Positions 44,692-54,636 are shown, counted from the stretch's first letter. The stretch is 64,000 nt of DNA from Pseudomonas koreensis (GCF_024169245.1 NZ_JALJWP010000001.1:4341501-4405500), one strand, 5' to 3'. Made by a program: numbers and translations. Notes: generated from the letters alone by a model not told the origin.

Positions 44692-45813
44692 ATGAACAAT
44701 GCTTTCTTCACGCCCACTAAATTGGGCGCACACACCCTGAAAAACCGCATCGTCCTGCCACCCCTCACCCGCCAGCGCAGCACGCAGCCGGGCAATGTCG
44801 CCAACGAGCTGATGGCCGAGTATTACCAACAGCGCGCCGGTGCCGGTTTGCTGGTTACCGAAGGCACGCAGATCGAACCGCGCGGCCAGGGTTATGCGTG
44901 GACGCCGGGCATCCACACGCCGGAGCAGATCGCCGGTTGGCGCAAAGTCACCGAGGCGGTGCATGCGGTGGATGGCGTGATCTTCGCCCAGCTCTGGCAT
45001 GTAGGTCGCGTATCCCACACGGCGTTGCAGCCCAATGGCGACGCGCCCGTGTCGGCCTCTGCTGTCGCCACGGACCGCGTCAGCGTGTTCATCGAAACCG
45101 CGCCCGGTGCCGGTGAACTGGTGCCGCCGTCCGCCCCTCGCGCGCTGAGCACCGATGAAGTGCAGGAACTGATTCAGCTGTATATCCAGGCCGCACGCAA
45201 CGCGATGGACGCGGGTTTCGACGGCATCGAACTGCACTGCGCCAACGGTTATCTGGTCAACCAGTTCATCTCCGCCCACAGCAATCTGCGCACCGATCAG
45301 TACGGTGGCTCGCTGGACAATCGCTTGCGCTTTTTGCGCGAAGTGGTAGCTGGCGTCGCGGAATGTATCGGCAAGGACAAGGTCGGTGTGCGGTTTGCGC
45401 CGCTGTTCAGCACCACCGATGAAGCGCGGACCTATCTGGGTCTGGTCGAGGAAGATCCGCACACCACCTACATCGCCGCAATCAAGATTCTCGAAGACGT
45501 GGGCATCGCCTACCTGTCGATCGCCGAAGCCGACTGGGACAACGCGCCCGCGATGCCGCAGACCTTTCGCCAGGCCGTGCGCGATACGTTCAGCGGCGCG
45601 ATCATTTACGCCGGGCGCTACACCGCCGAAACCGGCGCGCAATTGCTGGAGTCAGGGCTGGCTGATCTCGTCGCATTTGGCCGGCCATTCATGGCCAACC
45701 CGGATCTGCCGGCGCGGATTGCCCATGGCTGGCCGTTGAATCAATTGAATCCTGCCACGGTGTATGGCGGTGGTGCCGCGGGTTATACCGATTACCCGAC
45801 CTACTCCGCCTAA
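44692..45813 (+). CDS. Old yellow enzyme (NemA/XenB-type ene-reductase)
   Basis: 373 residues of the NADH:flavin oxidoreductase family. FMN-binding and catalytic blocks include RIVLPPLTRQRS, QLWHVGRVSH, GIELHCANGYLVNQF (the His-x-x-Asn substrate pair) and DQYGGSLDNR, ending in a DLVAFGRPFMANPDL phosphate-binding loop. It reduces activated alkenes, nitro compounds or nitrate esters with NAD(P)H. Site 3 upstream links it to the TetR regulator, as nemA is to nemR. Confidence 0.94.
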   Translation: MNNAFFTPTKLGAHTLKNRIVLPPLTRQRSTQPGNVANELMAEYYQQRAGAGLLVTEGTQIEPRGQGYAWTPGIHTPEQIAGWRKVTEAVHAVDGVIFAQLWHVGRVSHTALQPNGDAPVSASAVATDRVSVFIETAPGAGELVPPSAPRALSTDEVQELIQLYIQAARNAMDAGFDGIELHCANGYLVNQFISAHSNLRTDQYGGSLDNRLRFLREVVAGVAECIGKDKVGVRFAPLFSTTDEARTYLGLVEEDPHTTYIAAIKILEDVGIAYLSIAEADWDNAPAMPQTFRQAVRDTFSGAIIYAGRYTAETGAQLLESGLADLVAFGRPFMANPDLPARIAHGWPLNQLNPATVYGGGAAGYTDYPTYSA

Positions 45814-45833
45814 GCACCCAACACAAATCCCCT

Positions 45834-45921
45834 GTAGGAGTGAGCCTGCTCGGGATAGCGGTGGGTCAGCCAATACATGTGCAAGCTGACCCACCGCTAT
45901 CGCGAGCAGGCTCACTCCTAC
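45834..45921. repeat. REP doublet, GTAGGAGTGAGC type
   Basis: 88 bp with perfect arms, in the gap between two converging genes, where REP sequences often lie. Confidence 0.95.
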
Positions 45922-45936
45922 AGGTTTTCGGGTGTG

Positions 45937-47430
45937 TCAGGCCATGCCGTTGCGCCCCGCCGCTTTCGCGCGATAAAGCGCCTGATCGGCGGCCTCGATC
46001 AACTCCGGCAGCGAATCCAGCTGCGCGCCCGCACCCACTGCCATACCGATACTCACCGTGACCCGACCGAACGGGCTGGCCGGATGGGCGATGTTCGCCT
46101 GCTGCAACCGCTCGAGCACCAGCTGCCCCACCACCGTGGCACCGGCGCCGTCGGTGGCCGGCATGATCACCGCCATTTCCTCGCCACCGTAGCGCGCGAC
46201 CAGATCCGAGGGGCGTCGCACGCAGCTCTCGAGCACCTTGCTGACCGCTTGCAGGCAGGCATCGCCGGCGACGTGGCCCAAGGTATCGTTGAACAATTTG
46301 AAGTGATCGATATCGATCATCAGCAAGGCCAGCGAGGTTCCGTCACGCTGCGCCCGCCGCGCTTCCACCGCCAGTGTTTCATCGAAGCAGCGGCGGTTGG
46401 CGAGGCCGGTCAGCGCATCCTTCAGCGCCAGCAATTCCAGCTGTCGATTGGATGCGAGCAACTGCTGCTGGGCATCGCGCAAGGCTTCTTCAGCTTCGGT
46501 GCGGCGGCGAATGTCGAGGATCAGGAACCAACCAATCAACCCGGTCAGCCCCAGCAGCCCAACCACTACCACCGCCGACAACGCCGCTTCGATACGCCAC
46601 GCCGCCAGCGCTTCGTCCTTGCCCAGGGCAACGGTGGTAATCAGCGGCAGACTTTCGCTTTTGCGGAACGCGTACAGCCGCTCGACGCCGTCGAGGCTGG
46701 AGGTGTACGACGCCGTGCCAACCGAGCGGTCGACGAGGTATTTGGCGTAGATTGGCGATGACGAGAAATTGCGGCCCATGTCCTGCTCGCGGAACGGGTA
46801 GCGCACCAACAGCGTGCCATCGGTGTACGACAGACCGATCGCGCCGTCCTGGCCAACGTCGAGTTTGCCAAATACACGCAGGAAGTTTTCCACTCCCAGG
46901 GTCACCGCCACCACCCCGGCGAACTGACCATCGTCGTCATTGAAGCGACGGCTGATGGTCACCACCCATTCGTGATTTGAACGGCTCTGAATCGGCGGGC
47001 CAATGAACGGCTCGCGGCTCGGACTGTCACGGTGATGAATGAAATAGGCGCGGTCGCTGCTGTTGGCACCCTCCGGAATCGGCCGGTTGGAGGACATCAG
47101 CCAGTAACCGTGGCGGTCATAGACGGTAATGCCGCTGAGCTGTGGCATCAGCGGCTGCTGGTGGTCGATCAGGGTCTTGATGCGCTGGATCTGCGTCGGC
47201 CCGCTGCCCTCGGTTTCGAGGCGTTCGACCAGCCCGAGCAAGAGCAGCGAGCTTTGCCGGACGATGCCTTCGGTGTAGGTGTTGAGCGCCTGGGTCAGGT
47301 TCAGGCCATGCACGTCGACCTCGGCCAGCGCGCGTTCACGCGAAGACCATACTTTCCAGATCGTCAGCGAAGTCAGGGAACAGCCAATCACCAGCAGCAG
47401 GAGCATTACAAGGCGAGTATCACGCTTCAC
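45937..47430 (-). CDS. Membrane diguanylate cyclase with periplasmic dCache-like sensor
   Basis: 497 residues. A transmembrane helix (~8-26), a periplasmic sensing domain (~30-280, with ITVYDRHGYWLMSSN and FIHHRDSPSREPFIGPP typical of double Cache folds), a second helix (~285-307), a short coiled coil, then a GGDEF domain with active site GGEEM (a GGEEF variant). RPSD five residues before it is the product-inhibition I-site. It makes c-di-GMP from GTP in response to a small ligand. Lone gene. Confidence 0.93.
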   Translation of the reverse strand: MKRDTRLVMLLLLVIGCSLTSLTIWKVWSSRERALAEVDVHGLNLTQALNTYTEGIVRQSSLLLLGLVERLETEGSGPTQIQRIKTLIDHQQPLMPQLSGITVYDRHGYWLMSSNRPIPEGANSSDRAYFIHHRDSPSREPFIGPPIQSRSNHEWVVTISRRFNDDDGQFAGVVAVTLGVENFLRVFGKLDVGQDGAIGLSYTDGTLLVRYPFREQDMGRNFSSSPIYAKYLVDRSVGTASYTSSLDGVERLYAFRKSESLPLITTVALGKDEALAAWRIEAALSAVVVVGLLGLTGLIGWFLILDIRRRTEAEEALRDAQQQLLASNRQLELLALKDALTGLANRRCFDETLAVEARRAQRDGTSLALLMIDIDHFKLFNDTLGHVAGDACLQAVSKVLESCVRRPSDLVARYGGEEMAVIMPATDGAGATVVGQLVLERLQQANIAHPASPFGRVTVSIGMAVGAGAQLDSLPELIEAADQALYRAKAAGRNGMA

Positions 47431-47560
47431 GTCTGTACCTTAAGGAAGTCCGGGATCCATTCCAGCCATCATTCGAACGTCGGCACTCACGGCGGCCACG
47501 TGTTCCGGGGCGCAAGCATACAAGCAGTGTGCAGAGGCTGCAGCAACAGAGTGTGCAGCG

Positions 47561-48475
47561 CTAGGGGGCGGGTGCAGCGGGTTTGAGAATTTCCACGAGA
47601 AAATCGATGAACACGTTGATCCGGCTCGATCCGCGGTGATTGGGCAAGTACAGCGCGTTGATGCAACTGCTGGCGCTGCCGGGGTTGACCTCGTAGTGCT
47701 CAAGCAAGCGCGTCAGGCGCCCGGCGGCGACATCGTCGCGCACCAGCCAGTCGGCCAGCAGCGTCACCCCGCCACCGCCAATCGCGGCTTCACGCAGGAT
47801 GTCGGCGTTGTTGCTTTGCAGGCGGCCCTGGACGTTGAGCTGGATCGGCTCTTCGTCGCCCTGAAAGGTCCAGTGATGATGGCTGCCGCCGTAATCGAAA
47901 CGCAGGCATTGGTGCTCGAGCAGATCCCGCGGATGCTCCAGCACGCCGCTGCGCGCCAGGTAATCCGGGCTGGCGACGACCCAGCGCTGGAAGTGCCCGA
48001 CGCGTTTGCTGACGATGTCTTCGCTGACCACCGTCGAGCCGAGCCGCACTGAAACGTCGATCTGCTCGCTGAGCAAATCGCTGACCTGATCGCTCAGCGA
48101 CAGGCTGATCTCAAGCCCCGGATGGCGCTCGAGCAAGCGGCTCAGGTGCGGCGCGATCAGTCGGCGGCCAAATTCCACCGGCACGCTGATGCGCAACCGG
48201 CCCTGAGCCTCGCTGCCACGATCGGCGACCACCGCATCGGCTTCGTCGATGGCATCGAGAATGGCCACGGCCTTCTCGAAATAGGTCTGCCCGGCGACAG
48301 TCACACTGGTATTGCGTGTGGTTCGGTTGAGCAGGCTGGCGCCCAACTCGTTTTCCAGCCCCGCCACTTGCCGTGTCACCGAAGACGTCGAAATCCCAAG
48401 CTTGCGCGCCGCCGAGGAATAGCCCCCGCAGCGCACGGTTTCAACAAACATCTTCAAGGCCAGCAACTTGTCCAT
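47561..48475 (-). CDS. LysR-family regulator
   Basis: 304 residues with the HTH MDKLLALKMFVETVRCGGYSSAARKLGIS and a typical effector domain. It belongs to the large group with targets often in adjacent efflux or reductase genes. The start at 48475 fits the family; the open frame to 48607 has no HTH-family sequence before it. The next gene on this strand, the MFS transporter, is separated from it by three REP doublets. Confidence 0.92.
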   Translation of the reverse strand: MDKLLALKMFVETVRCGGYSSAARKLGISTSSVTRQVAGLENELGASLLNRTTRNTSVTVAGQTYFEKAVAILDAIDEADAVVADRGSEAQGRLRISVPVEFGRRLIAPHLSRLLERHPGLEISLSLSDQVSDLLSEQIDVSVRLGSTVVSEDIVSKRVGHFQRWVVASPDYLARSGVLEHPRDLLEHQCLRFDYGGSHHHWTFQGDEEPIQLNVQGRLQSNNADILREAAIGGGGVTLLADWLVRDDVAAGRLTRLLEHYEVNPGSASSCINALYLPNHRGSSRINVFIDFLVEILKPAAPAP

Positions 48476-48617
48476 AAGCGGGATCCGGTGGTGAGGGAAC
48501 GCCGCTGATTGTGCATCAGCGCTCGCCGGACGTCTTGTATCGTCGTGCTTGAGGGTGCTTTCTGCAGAACGCATGTTCATCGGCTCCTGAAAAAATCCGG
48601 AAATCACCCCGCCCCTT

Positions 48618-48702
48618 GTAGGAGTGAGCCTGCTCGCGATGGCGGTCTCTCAGTGCCATATGTATTGACTGACACTCGGCCATCGCGAGCAGGCTCACCT
48701 AC
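48618..48702. repeat. REP doublet, GTAGGAGTGAGC type, right arm damaged
   Basis: The right arm reads CTCACCTAC rather than CTCACTCCTAC, a small deletion relative to the other copies. Confidence 0.9.
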
Positions 48703-48749
48703 AATGGTTTGGTGGCGGGTCAGCGATCAGGCGGTGTACTGAAAACCCT

Positions 48750-48837
48750 GTGGGAGCGAGCTTGCTCGCGAAGGCGTCGGGTCAGGTTATTGATGGGCAG
48801 GCTGACGCACCGCTTTCGTGAGCAAGCTCACTCCCAC
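48750..48837. repeat. REP doublet, GTGGGAGCGAGC/GTGGGAGTGAGC mixed arms
   Basis: Left arm GTGGGAGCGAGC, right arm complementary to GTGGGAGTGAGC. The two arms are mismatched at one position, so it is a hybrid of the two types. Confidence 0.9.
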
Positions 48838-48884
48838 AGGGTCCACGTTCTGATCACTCATCCCGTTACCGACACAATTCCCTT

Positions 48885-48971
48885 GTAGGAGTGAGCCTGC
48901 TCGCGAAAGCGGTGGGTCAGCCAGGAATTGGTTGACTGACACTCCGCCATCGCGAGCAGGCTCACTCCTAC
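48885..48971. repeat. REP doublet, GTAGGAGTGAGC type
   Basis: Third doublet in this 500-base gap; spacing between the three is 132-135 bp, the same period as in the 41.9-43.1 kb array. Nothing else was seen in 48476-48998. Confidence 0.93.
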
Positions 48972-48998
48972 AGGGGGGATTTGTGGGGTTCTTTTGAT

Positions 48999-50201
48999 TC
49001 AGGTCCGCTCAGCCGTGCGCCCCAGGAACAACGCCAGCGCCAGTGCCGGCAGCACCGCCACGGCGACGGCCGAGAGGTTCCAGCCGAAGTGTTCGTACAG
49101 CGGGCTGGCGACCAGTGAGCCGAGGGCGCCGCCGACAAAAATGCTGGTCATGTACACCGCATTCAGACGGGCGCGGCTGTGCGGGTCGAGGGCGTAGACC
49201 TCGCGCTGGCCGAGGACCATGTTCAGTTGTACGGCAAAGTCCAGCAGCACCGCACACACCACCAGCCACACATAACCACTGCCCGGCAGCGCGGCGATCA
49301 ACAGCGACAGCGGCGCCAGCAGCAACGCCACCAGGGTACCGCGACGACCGTGCCCGGCATCGGCCAGGCGTCCGGCAATCGGCGCGGCAATCGCACCCAC
49401 TGCACCAACCAACGCGAAGATTGCCACCTGTGCCTGGCTGAAACCGTGATGACGCATCAGCTCAATCGGCGCAAGGGTCCAGAACAGGCTGAAACTGGCA
49501 AACAGCAAGCCTTGATACAGCGAACGCTGACGCAACACCGGAAAGCGCCGAGCCAGGGCAAACACTGAACCAATCAACGCGACGTAAGTGGCTTTGTGCG
49601 TCGGCACCCGACGCGGCAATGCCACGGCGGTAATCAACGCGATCACCGCCATCAGTGCCGCCGCGCTGTAAAACACCCCGCGCCAGCCGAACACTTCAAC
49701 CAACAGGCTCGACAGTGGCCGCGACAGCAAAATCCCCAGCAGCAAGCCGCTCATGATATTGCCGACCACGCGGCCACGACTGGCTTCCGGGGCCAGGTGC
49801 GCGGCCAGCGGCACAAGAATCTGCACGGCGACTGAGGTCAGACCGATCAGCAAGGACAAGAGCAGAAACAGCGACGGCGAATGGGTCAGGCCAGCGCACA
49901 GCAGCGTCACGCTGGCAGCGAGAGTGAAGCCGACCACCAGACGGCGGTTCTCCATCAAATCCGCCAGCGGCACCAGCAGCAACAGGCCCAGCGCGTAACC
50001 GAATTGGGTCAGCGAGACGATCAGGCTGGCATTGGCGCTGGACAGGCCGATCTGCGGCGCGATCAGCTCGACGATGGGCTGCGCGTAATACAGGTTGGCG
50101 ACGACCGCGCCGCAGCAGAAGGCCAGAAACGCGACCATCAGGCCGGAGAGTGAAGCAGGCTGTTCGGCCGGGGCCGCAACGGCAGGGTTGCCCGTAAGCA
50201 T
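48999..50201 (-). CDS. MFS transporter
   Basis: 400 residues, twelve hydrophobic segments, with ANLYYAQPIVELIAPQIGLS near the start and the loop motif VPLADLMENRRLV. This resembles the family of small MFS exporters with NlYYaQPll in helix 1. CGAGGTGT lies before the ATG at 50201; the longer frame to 50498 has no membrane or family character. Divergent from the molybdenum hydroxylase operon. Confidence 0.88.
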   Translation of the reverse strand: MLTGNPAVAAPAEQPASLSGLMVAFLAFCCGAVVANLYYAQPIVELIAPQIGLSSANASLIVSLTQFGYALGLLLLVPLADLMENRRLVVGFTLAASVTLLCAGLTHSPSLFLLLSLLIGLTSVAVQILVPLAAHLAPEASRGRVVGNIMSGLLLGILLSRPLSSLLVEVFGWRGVFYSAAALMAVIALITAVALPRRVPTHKATYVALIGSVFALARRFPVLRQRSLYQGLLFASFSLFWTLAPIELMRHHGFSQAQVAIFALVGAVGAIAAPIAGRLADAGHGRRGTLVALLLAPLSLLIAALPGSGYVWLVVCAVLLDFAVQLNMVLGQREVYALDPHSRARLNAVYMTSIFVGGALGSLVASPLYEHFGWNLSAVAVAVLPALALALFLGRTAERT

Positions 50202-50433
50202 GGTGACACCTCGTTGAGTTCGGGAAAGTGGTGCCAAGGCTACGGTCACCCGGCGGCGGCGAGAATCCGTGCCAGGGACAACGCACTGATGCGTCGAGCG
50301 CAACGTTGCTTCTGGCGCAACGCGCTGTTGCGCAGGCCGGTGATTCTCCGCCGCAAGCGTCTTCACTACGCTTTGGCCCTGGCGCAGACCTCCGCATCGG
50401 CGCCCTTCCCCGGCTGCTACAAGGAGCGTTTCC

Positions 50434-50490
50434 ATGACCCGCACTTCACTCGTCCTGCCACTGCCCGCCGCGTTTTCCTGCCGACCATGA
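50434..50490 (+). CDS. Possible 18-residue leader peptide upstream of the cytochrome c gene
   Basis: ATG at 50434 is preceded by a strong AAGGAG (50421-50426). The frame encodes MTRTSLVLPLPAAFSCRP and its TGA overlaps the cytochrome ATG (ATGA at 50487-50490). The cytochrome start itself has no good ribosome site, so translation is likely coupled through this small ORF. Confidence 0.45.
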   Translation: MTRTSLVLPLPAAFSCRP

Positions 50491-51764
50491 ACAGTCATTT
50501 GCTCAAATCCAGAACCCTGTGGATCAGCGTGGCTGTGCTCGCGGTCATCGGCCTGGTCGTCGCCGTCGCGCTGATGTGGCGCCCGGCAATCGCACCGATC
50601 AAACGACCAACGTCATTCGATAATGCGCAGTTGCAACGCGGCGCACGGGTGGTCGAGGCCGGCGACTGCGCGGTCTGCCATACCCGGCCCGGCGGCGAAT
50701 ACCTGGCCGGCGGGCTGCCGCTGGTGACGCCGTTCGGCACGCTGTACAGCACCAACATCACCCCGGATGCGCAGACCGGCATCGGCGAGTGGTCTTTGCC
50801 GGCATTTGAACGGGCGATGCGCGAAGGCATTGCCCGCGACGGCCACTTTCTCTATCCGGCCTTTCCCTATGTGCACTACCGGCGCATGAGCGCAGCGGAC
50901 ATCGCCGACGCCTACGCCTACCTGATGAGCGGCCCCGCCGTAAACGCGCCCGCCAAGCAGAATCAGATGAACTTCCCCATGAACATCCGCCCGCTGGTGT
51001 CGTTCTGGAATTTGCTGTTTCTGCATGGCGAGCCACTGACTCCACTGGCCGAACACAGCGCGGCATGGAATCGCGGACGCTACCTGGTCGACGGCCCGGG
51101 CCACTGCGCCGGCTGCCATTCGCCGCTGAACCTGATCGGCGCGGAAAAAACCTCGGATTATCTGCACGGCGGCAGCGTCGATGGCTGGGAGGCCCCGTCG
51201 CTGGTCGGCCTCGGCCAACGCGCCAATCCATGGAATCGCGAGCAATTGGTCGGCTATCTGCGCGCCGACGTCGTCGATGGCCACGGCACACCCGCCGGCC
51301 CGATGCGTCCGGTCAGCCTGAGTCTGGCGCGCTTGCCGGCCAGTGAAGCCGAGGCAATTGCCGACTACCTGCTGAGCCTGCAAAACCCGCCCGCAGTCAA
51401 GGAAACCACGCCGCAAAAGCCAAGCAATCCAACGGATCACAGCAGCGGCGCCCTGCTCTTCAGCAGCGCCTGCGCCGGATGCCACGCCACCGCCGCGCCG
51501 ATGCGCGAAATCGACGGACGCCCCGGTCTGCAAAATACCTCGGCCCTGCAAGCGGCCAGTTCGCGCAATTTTCTCAAGACCGTGCTTGAAGGCGTGCCCG
51601 CCATTCCCGGCGCCCCCGGTCCGGTGATGCCGCCGTTCGCCGCCAGCCTCGACAACGCCCAGCTCGGTGCACTCGCCGCGTATCTGCGCGAGCAAGCCAG
51701 ACCCGATCAGCCGTGGGCCGACCTTTCTTCCACTATTGAAGCGTTACGTCAGGAGACGAAATGA
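50487..51764 (+). CDS. Membrane-anchored triheme cytochrome c
   Basis: 425 residues. An N-terminal hydrophobic anchor (~12-30) is followed by three heme sites, CAVCH (~65), CAGCH (~206) and CAGCH (~330), each in a class I cytochrome fold. It is the kind of cytochrome that takes electrons from periplasmic molybdenum or alcohol dehydrogenases and passes them to the respiratory chain. It overlaps the 2Fe-2S gene (ATGA), forming a coupled operon. An upstream in-frame start at 50214 would add a non-homologous basic tail. Confidence 0.92.
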   Translation: MNSHLLKSRTLWISVAVLAVIGLVVAVALMWRPAIAPIKRPTSFDNAQLQRGARVVEAGDCAVCHTRPGGEYLAGGLPLVTPFGTLYSTNITPDAQTGIGEWSLPAFERAMREGIARDGHFLYPAFPYVHYRRMSAADIADAYAYLMSGPAVNAPAKQNQMNFPMNIRPLVSFWNLLFLHGEPLTPLAEHSAAWNRGRYLVDGPGHCAGCHSPLNLIGAEKTSDYLHGGSVDGWEAPSLVGLGQRANPWNREQLVGYLRADVVDGHGTPAGPMRPVSLSLARLPASEAEAIADYLLSLQNPPAVKETTPQKPSNPTDHSSGALLFSSACAGCHATAAPMREIDGRPGLQNTSALQAASSRNFLKTVLEGVPAIPGAPGPVMPPFAASLDNAQLGALAAYLREQARPDQPWADLSSTIEALRQETK

Positions 51765-52234
51765 GCCAGATCACTCTTACCGTCAATGGAGCCGCCCAAG
51801 CGCTGGAGCTGGAACCGGACATGCCGCTGCTCTATGCGTTGCGCAATCACTTGAACCTCAACGGCGCCAAGTATGGCTGCGGCCTCGGCCAGTGCGGCGC
51901 GTGCACGGTGATCGTCGACGACAAACCAGTGTTCGCCTGTCTCACGCCCTGCGCAGGCCTTGAAGGGAAAAAGATCCGCACCGTCGAAAGCCTCGGCAGC
52001 GCCGAAAAACCCGGCCCGCTGCAAGCAGCGTTCATCGACAAGCAGGCGGCGCAATGCGGTTACTGCATCGCTGGCATGCTGATGCGCGCACAGTCGTTGC
52101 TTGAACGCGATCCGCATCCGGACGAGCAAACCATCCGCGAGCACATGGCCGGCAATCTGTGCCGCTGCGGCACGCACTTGCGCATCATCGAGGCGATCAA
52201 ACAGGTGGCCGGACACGACGGGAGCCTGACATGA
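51761..52234 (+). CDS. 2Fe-2S subunit of a molybdenum hydroxylase
   Basis: 157 residues with both iron-sulfur clusters: the plant-type CGLGQCGACTV...C near the N-terminus and the helical CGYC...CRCG site at the C-terminus. This is the length and pattern of IorA/NicA-type small subunits. It carries electrons from the molybdenum centre to the cytochrome encoded upstream. No signal peptide, so it is co-exported with its Tat-dependent partner. Start and stop both overlap neighbours by ATGA. Confidence 0.95.
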   Translation: MSQITLTVNGAAQALELEPDMPLLYALRNHLNLNGAKYGCGLGQCGACTVIVDDKPVFACLTPCAGLEGKKIRTVESLGSAEKPGPLQAAFIDKQAAQCGYCIAGMLMRAQSLLERDPHPDEQTIREHMAGNLCRCGTHLRIIEAIKQVAGHDGSLT

Positions 52235-54465
52235 ACGAAGCAAACGGCTTGAACCCCAGCCGCCGGGCGTTCCTGCGCGGCGGCGCGTTGCTCATGGCTT
52301 TCACCCTGATGCCAGTGGCGCGACGGGCCTTGGCCGACACCGAAGTCGACACCCTCGGCACCGTGGTGCTGGCCCCCGATCTGCCCGGCAGTCTGCGCAC
52401 CAACCCTTACCTCGACGCGTGGATTCGCATCGGCGCCGATGGCATCACCGTGTACACCGGCAAAGTCGAACTGGGCACCGGGGTGAAAACCGCATTGCTG
52501 CAAATCGCTGCCGAGCGTTTGCAGGTGCCGGCCAGCGCCGTCAATTTGCTCACTGCCGACACCGCGCTGACGCCCAACGAAGGCTACACCGCCGGCAGCC
52601 ACAGCATTTTCGACAGCGGCACCGCGCTGTACAACGCCGCCGCGCAGGTGCGGGAAATGCTCGTCGATGCCGCCGCGCGCAGTTGGCAAGTCGACGCTGC
52701 GCAACTGAGCACTCGCGACGGCATTATCGAAGGCCCGAGCGGGCAACGCATGGCGTACGCCGACGCGGTCAGGCATGTCGATGTGCACCAATACGCCAAG
52801 GCGCAATCACCGGCGATGGCGGCGGCCGACTTCAAGCTGATCGGGCACAACCTGCCGCGTCTGGACATTCCGGCCAAGGTCAGCGGTGGCGCGGCGTTCG
52901 TGCAGGACATGCGCCTGCCGGGCATGCTGCACGCGCGAGTGATTCGCCCGCCGCGCCCCGGCTGCACGCTGCAGGCGTTCGATACGGCATCGATTGAAGC
53001 GCTCAGCGGCGTGATCAAAGTGATCCGCGACGGCAACTATCTGGCCGTGGTCGCCCGTGATGAATGGCAAGCGATCAAGGCCATGCGCGCCGGTATGGAG
53101 GGTGCCAAGTGGAGCGGCGGCGAGGCAATTCCCGAAGCCGCCGGGATTCACGATTTGCTCAAGCAATTGCCCTCCAAGCGCTACCCGATCAGCAATAACG
53201 GCAATCCCGGCGGCGCGAGCGAGACACGCTTCAAGGCGCGGGTGACCAAGCAATATCTGATGCACGGCTCGATCGGCCCGTCCTGCGCGGTGGCCTGGTT
53301 CAACGATGGCCTGCTCACGGTCTGGACTCACACCCAGGGCGTCTATCCGCTGCGCGCCGGCATCGCTGAAATGCTTCGTCTACCGCCGGAACGTGTGCGC
53401 TGCATCCATACCGAAGGCTCGGGCTGCTATGGCCACAACGGCGCCGATGATGCCGCCGCCGATGCCGCATTGATCGCCATGCGCCTGCCGGGCACGCCGG
53501 TGCGCGTGCAATGGATGCGCGAGCAGGAAAATCTCTGGGAGCCGTACAGTTCGGCGATGGTCACCGAGGTCGACGCCGGCCTCAGTCACGGCCGTTTGCA
53601 GGACTGGAATTACGAACTGTGGACCACGCCGCACAATGAACGCATCGTCAATGCCGGTCGCCTGCTGCCGGCACGCTTGCTGGCCAAACCCTTCGCCTCG
53701 GCGCCCTCGGTGCCGATCGCCCAGCCCGAAGGTGACGGCGATCGCAACGCAGTGCCGCTCTACGAACTGGGCGCGACGCGGATCAACATGAACTTCGTCA
53801 CGACGATGCCCTTTCGCACGTCGGCCATGCGTTCGCTCGGCGCGCACATCAATATCTTCGCCATCGAGGCGAGTATCGATGAATTGGCGATCCAGAGCGG
53901 GCTTGATCCAGTGGCGTTGCGCCTGGCCCATCTGAGCGATCCGCGTGCGCGCGCCGTGATCGAGCGCGTGCGTGACGAAATCGGCTGGCCACACAAGAGC
54001 AGCGAGCCCGGCGGTGGTATCGGTTTTGCCTTCGCCCGCTACAAGAACATCATGGGTTACTGCGCCCTCGCGGTGAAACTGCGGGTGCATCCGCAGACCG
54101 GCGAGATCCGTATCGATCATGTGGTGACGGCGGTCGACGTCGGCCAGATCGTCAGCCCAGATGGCCTGCGCAATCAGGTCGAGGGCGGCATCGTCCAGTC
54201 GGCGAGCTGGACGCTCTACGAAAAAGTCGCCTACGACGCCGGCGGCATTCGCAGCTACGACTGGAGCGGTTATCCGATCCTGCGCTTTACGCAATTGCCG
54301 AAAAAAGTCGATGTGCACCTGCTCGATCAACCGGGCGAACCTTTCCTCGGTGCTGCCGAAATCGTCCAAGGGCCAATGGCTGCTGCCCTCGGCAACGCGG
54401 TCAGCAATGCCACCGGCCGGCGCTGGCTGAACCTGCCGCTGACCCGCTCCACCCCACCCGCCTGA
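52231..54465 (+). CDS. Molybdenum hydroxylase catalytic subunit with Tat signal, IorB-like
   Basis: 744 residues. The Tat signal SRRAFLRGGALLMAF starts the protein, so the enzyme works in the periplasm with molybdenum cofactor. Markers of the IorB/nicotinate-dehydrogenase-like branch include YTGKVELGTGVKTALLQIAAE, ARVIRPPRPGC, EGSGCYGHNGADDAAADAAL and a terminal GAAEIVQGPMAAAL holding the catalytic Glu. There is no FAD subunit; electrons go through the 2Fe-2S protein and the triheme cytochrome. The substrate could be an aldehyde or N-heterocycle. A hairpin follows. Confidence 0.92.
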   Translation: MNEANGLNPSRRAFLRGGALLMAFTLMPVARRALADTEVDTLGTVVLAPDLPGSLRTNPYLDAWIRIGADGITVYTGKVELGTGVKTALLQIAAERLQVPASAVNLLTADTALTPNEGYTAGSHSIFDSGTALYNAAAQVREMLVDAAARSWQVDAAQLSTRDGIIEGPSGQRMAYADAVRHVDVHQYAKAQSPAMAAADFKLIGHNLPRLDIPAKVSGGAAFVQDMRLPGMLHARVIRPPRPGCTLQAFDTASIEALSGVIKVIRDGNYLAVVARDEWQAIKAMRAGMEGAKWSGGEAIPEAAGIHDLLKQLPSKRYPISNNGNPGGASETRFKARVTKQYLMHGSIGPSCAVAWFNDGLLTVWTHTQGVYPLRAGIAEMLRLPPERVRCIHTEGSGCYGHNGADDAAADAALIAMRLPGTPVRVQWMREQENLWEPYSSAMVTEVDAGLSHGRLQDWNYELWTTPHNERIVNAGRLLPARLLAKPFASAPSVPIAQPEGDGDRNAVPLYELGATRINMNFVTTMPFRTSAMRSLGAHINIFAIEASIDELAIQSGLDPVALRLAHLSDPRARAVIERVRDEIGWPHKSSEPGGGIGFAFARYKNIMGYCALAVKLRVHPQTGEIRIDHVVTAVDVGQIVSPDGLRNQVEGGIVQSASWTLYEKVAYDAGGIRSYDWSGYPILRFTQLPKKVDVHLLDQPGEPFLGAAEIVQGPMAAALGNAVSNATGRRWLNLPLTRSTPPA

Positions 54466-54471
54466 ACCTTG

Positions 54472-54498
54472 CCCGCGCTCGTCATGGATGAGCGCGGG
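54472..54498. terminator. Hairpin after the molybdenum hydroxylase operon
   Basis: CCCGCGCTC (54472-54480) pairs with GAGCGCGGG (54490-54498) around a 9-base loop. No T-run follows, but its place after the operon fits a transcription end. Confidence 0.55.
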
Positions 54499-54636
54499 AG
54501 CCGTTGCGTTGCGCGCAAAACTGCTTAGCGCCGGCCACGGATTATCAGCCCCGCCACCCCCGGTTAAGTTAGCTGCACAGCACGCGGCACCTGGCTGCCG
54601 CGCTTGAACCCTACTCATCGAAATCCGGAGCTACCC

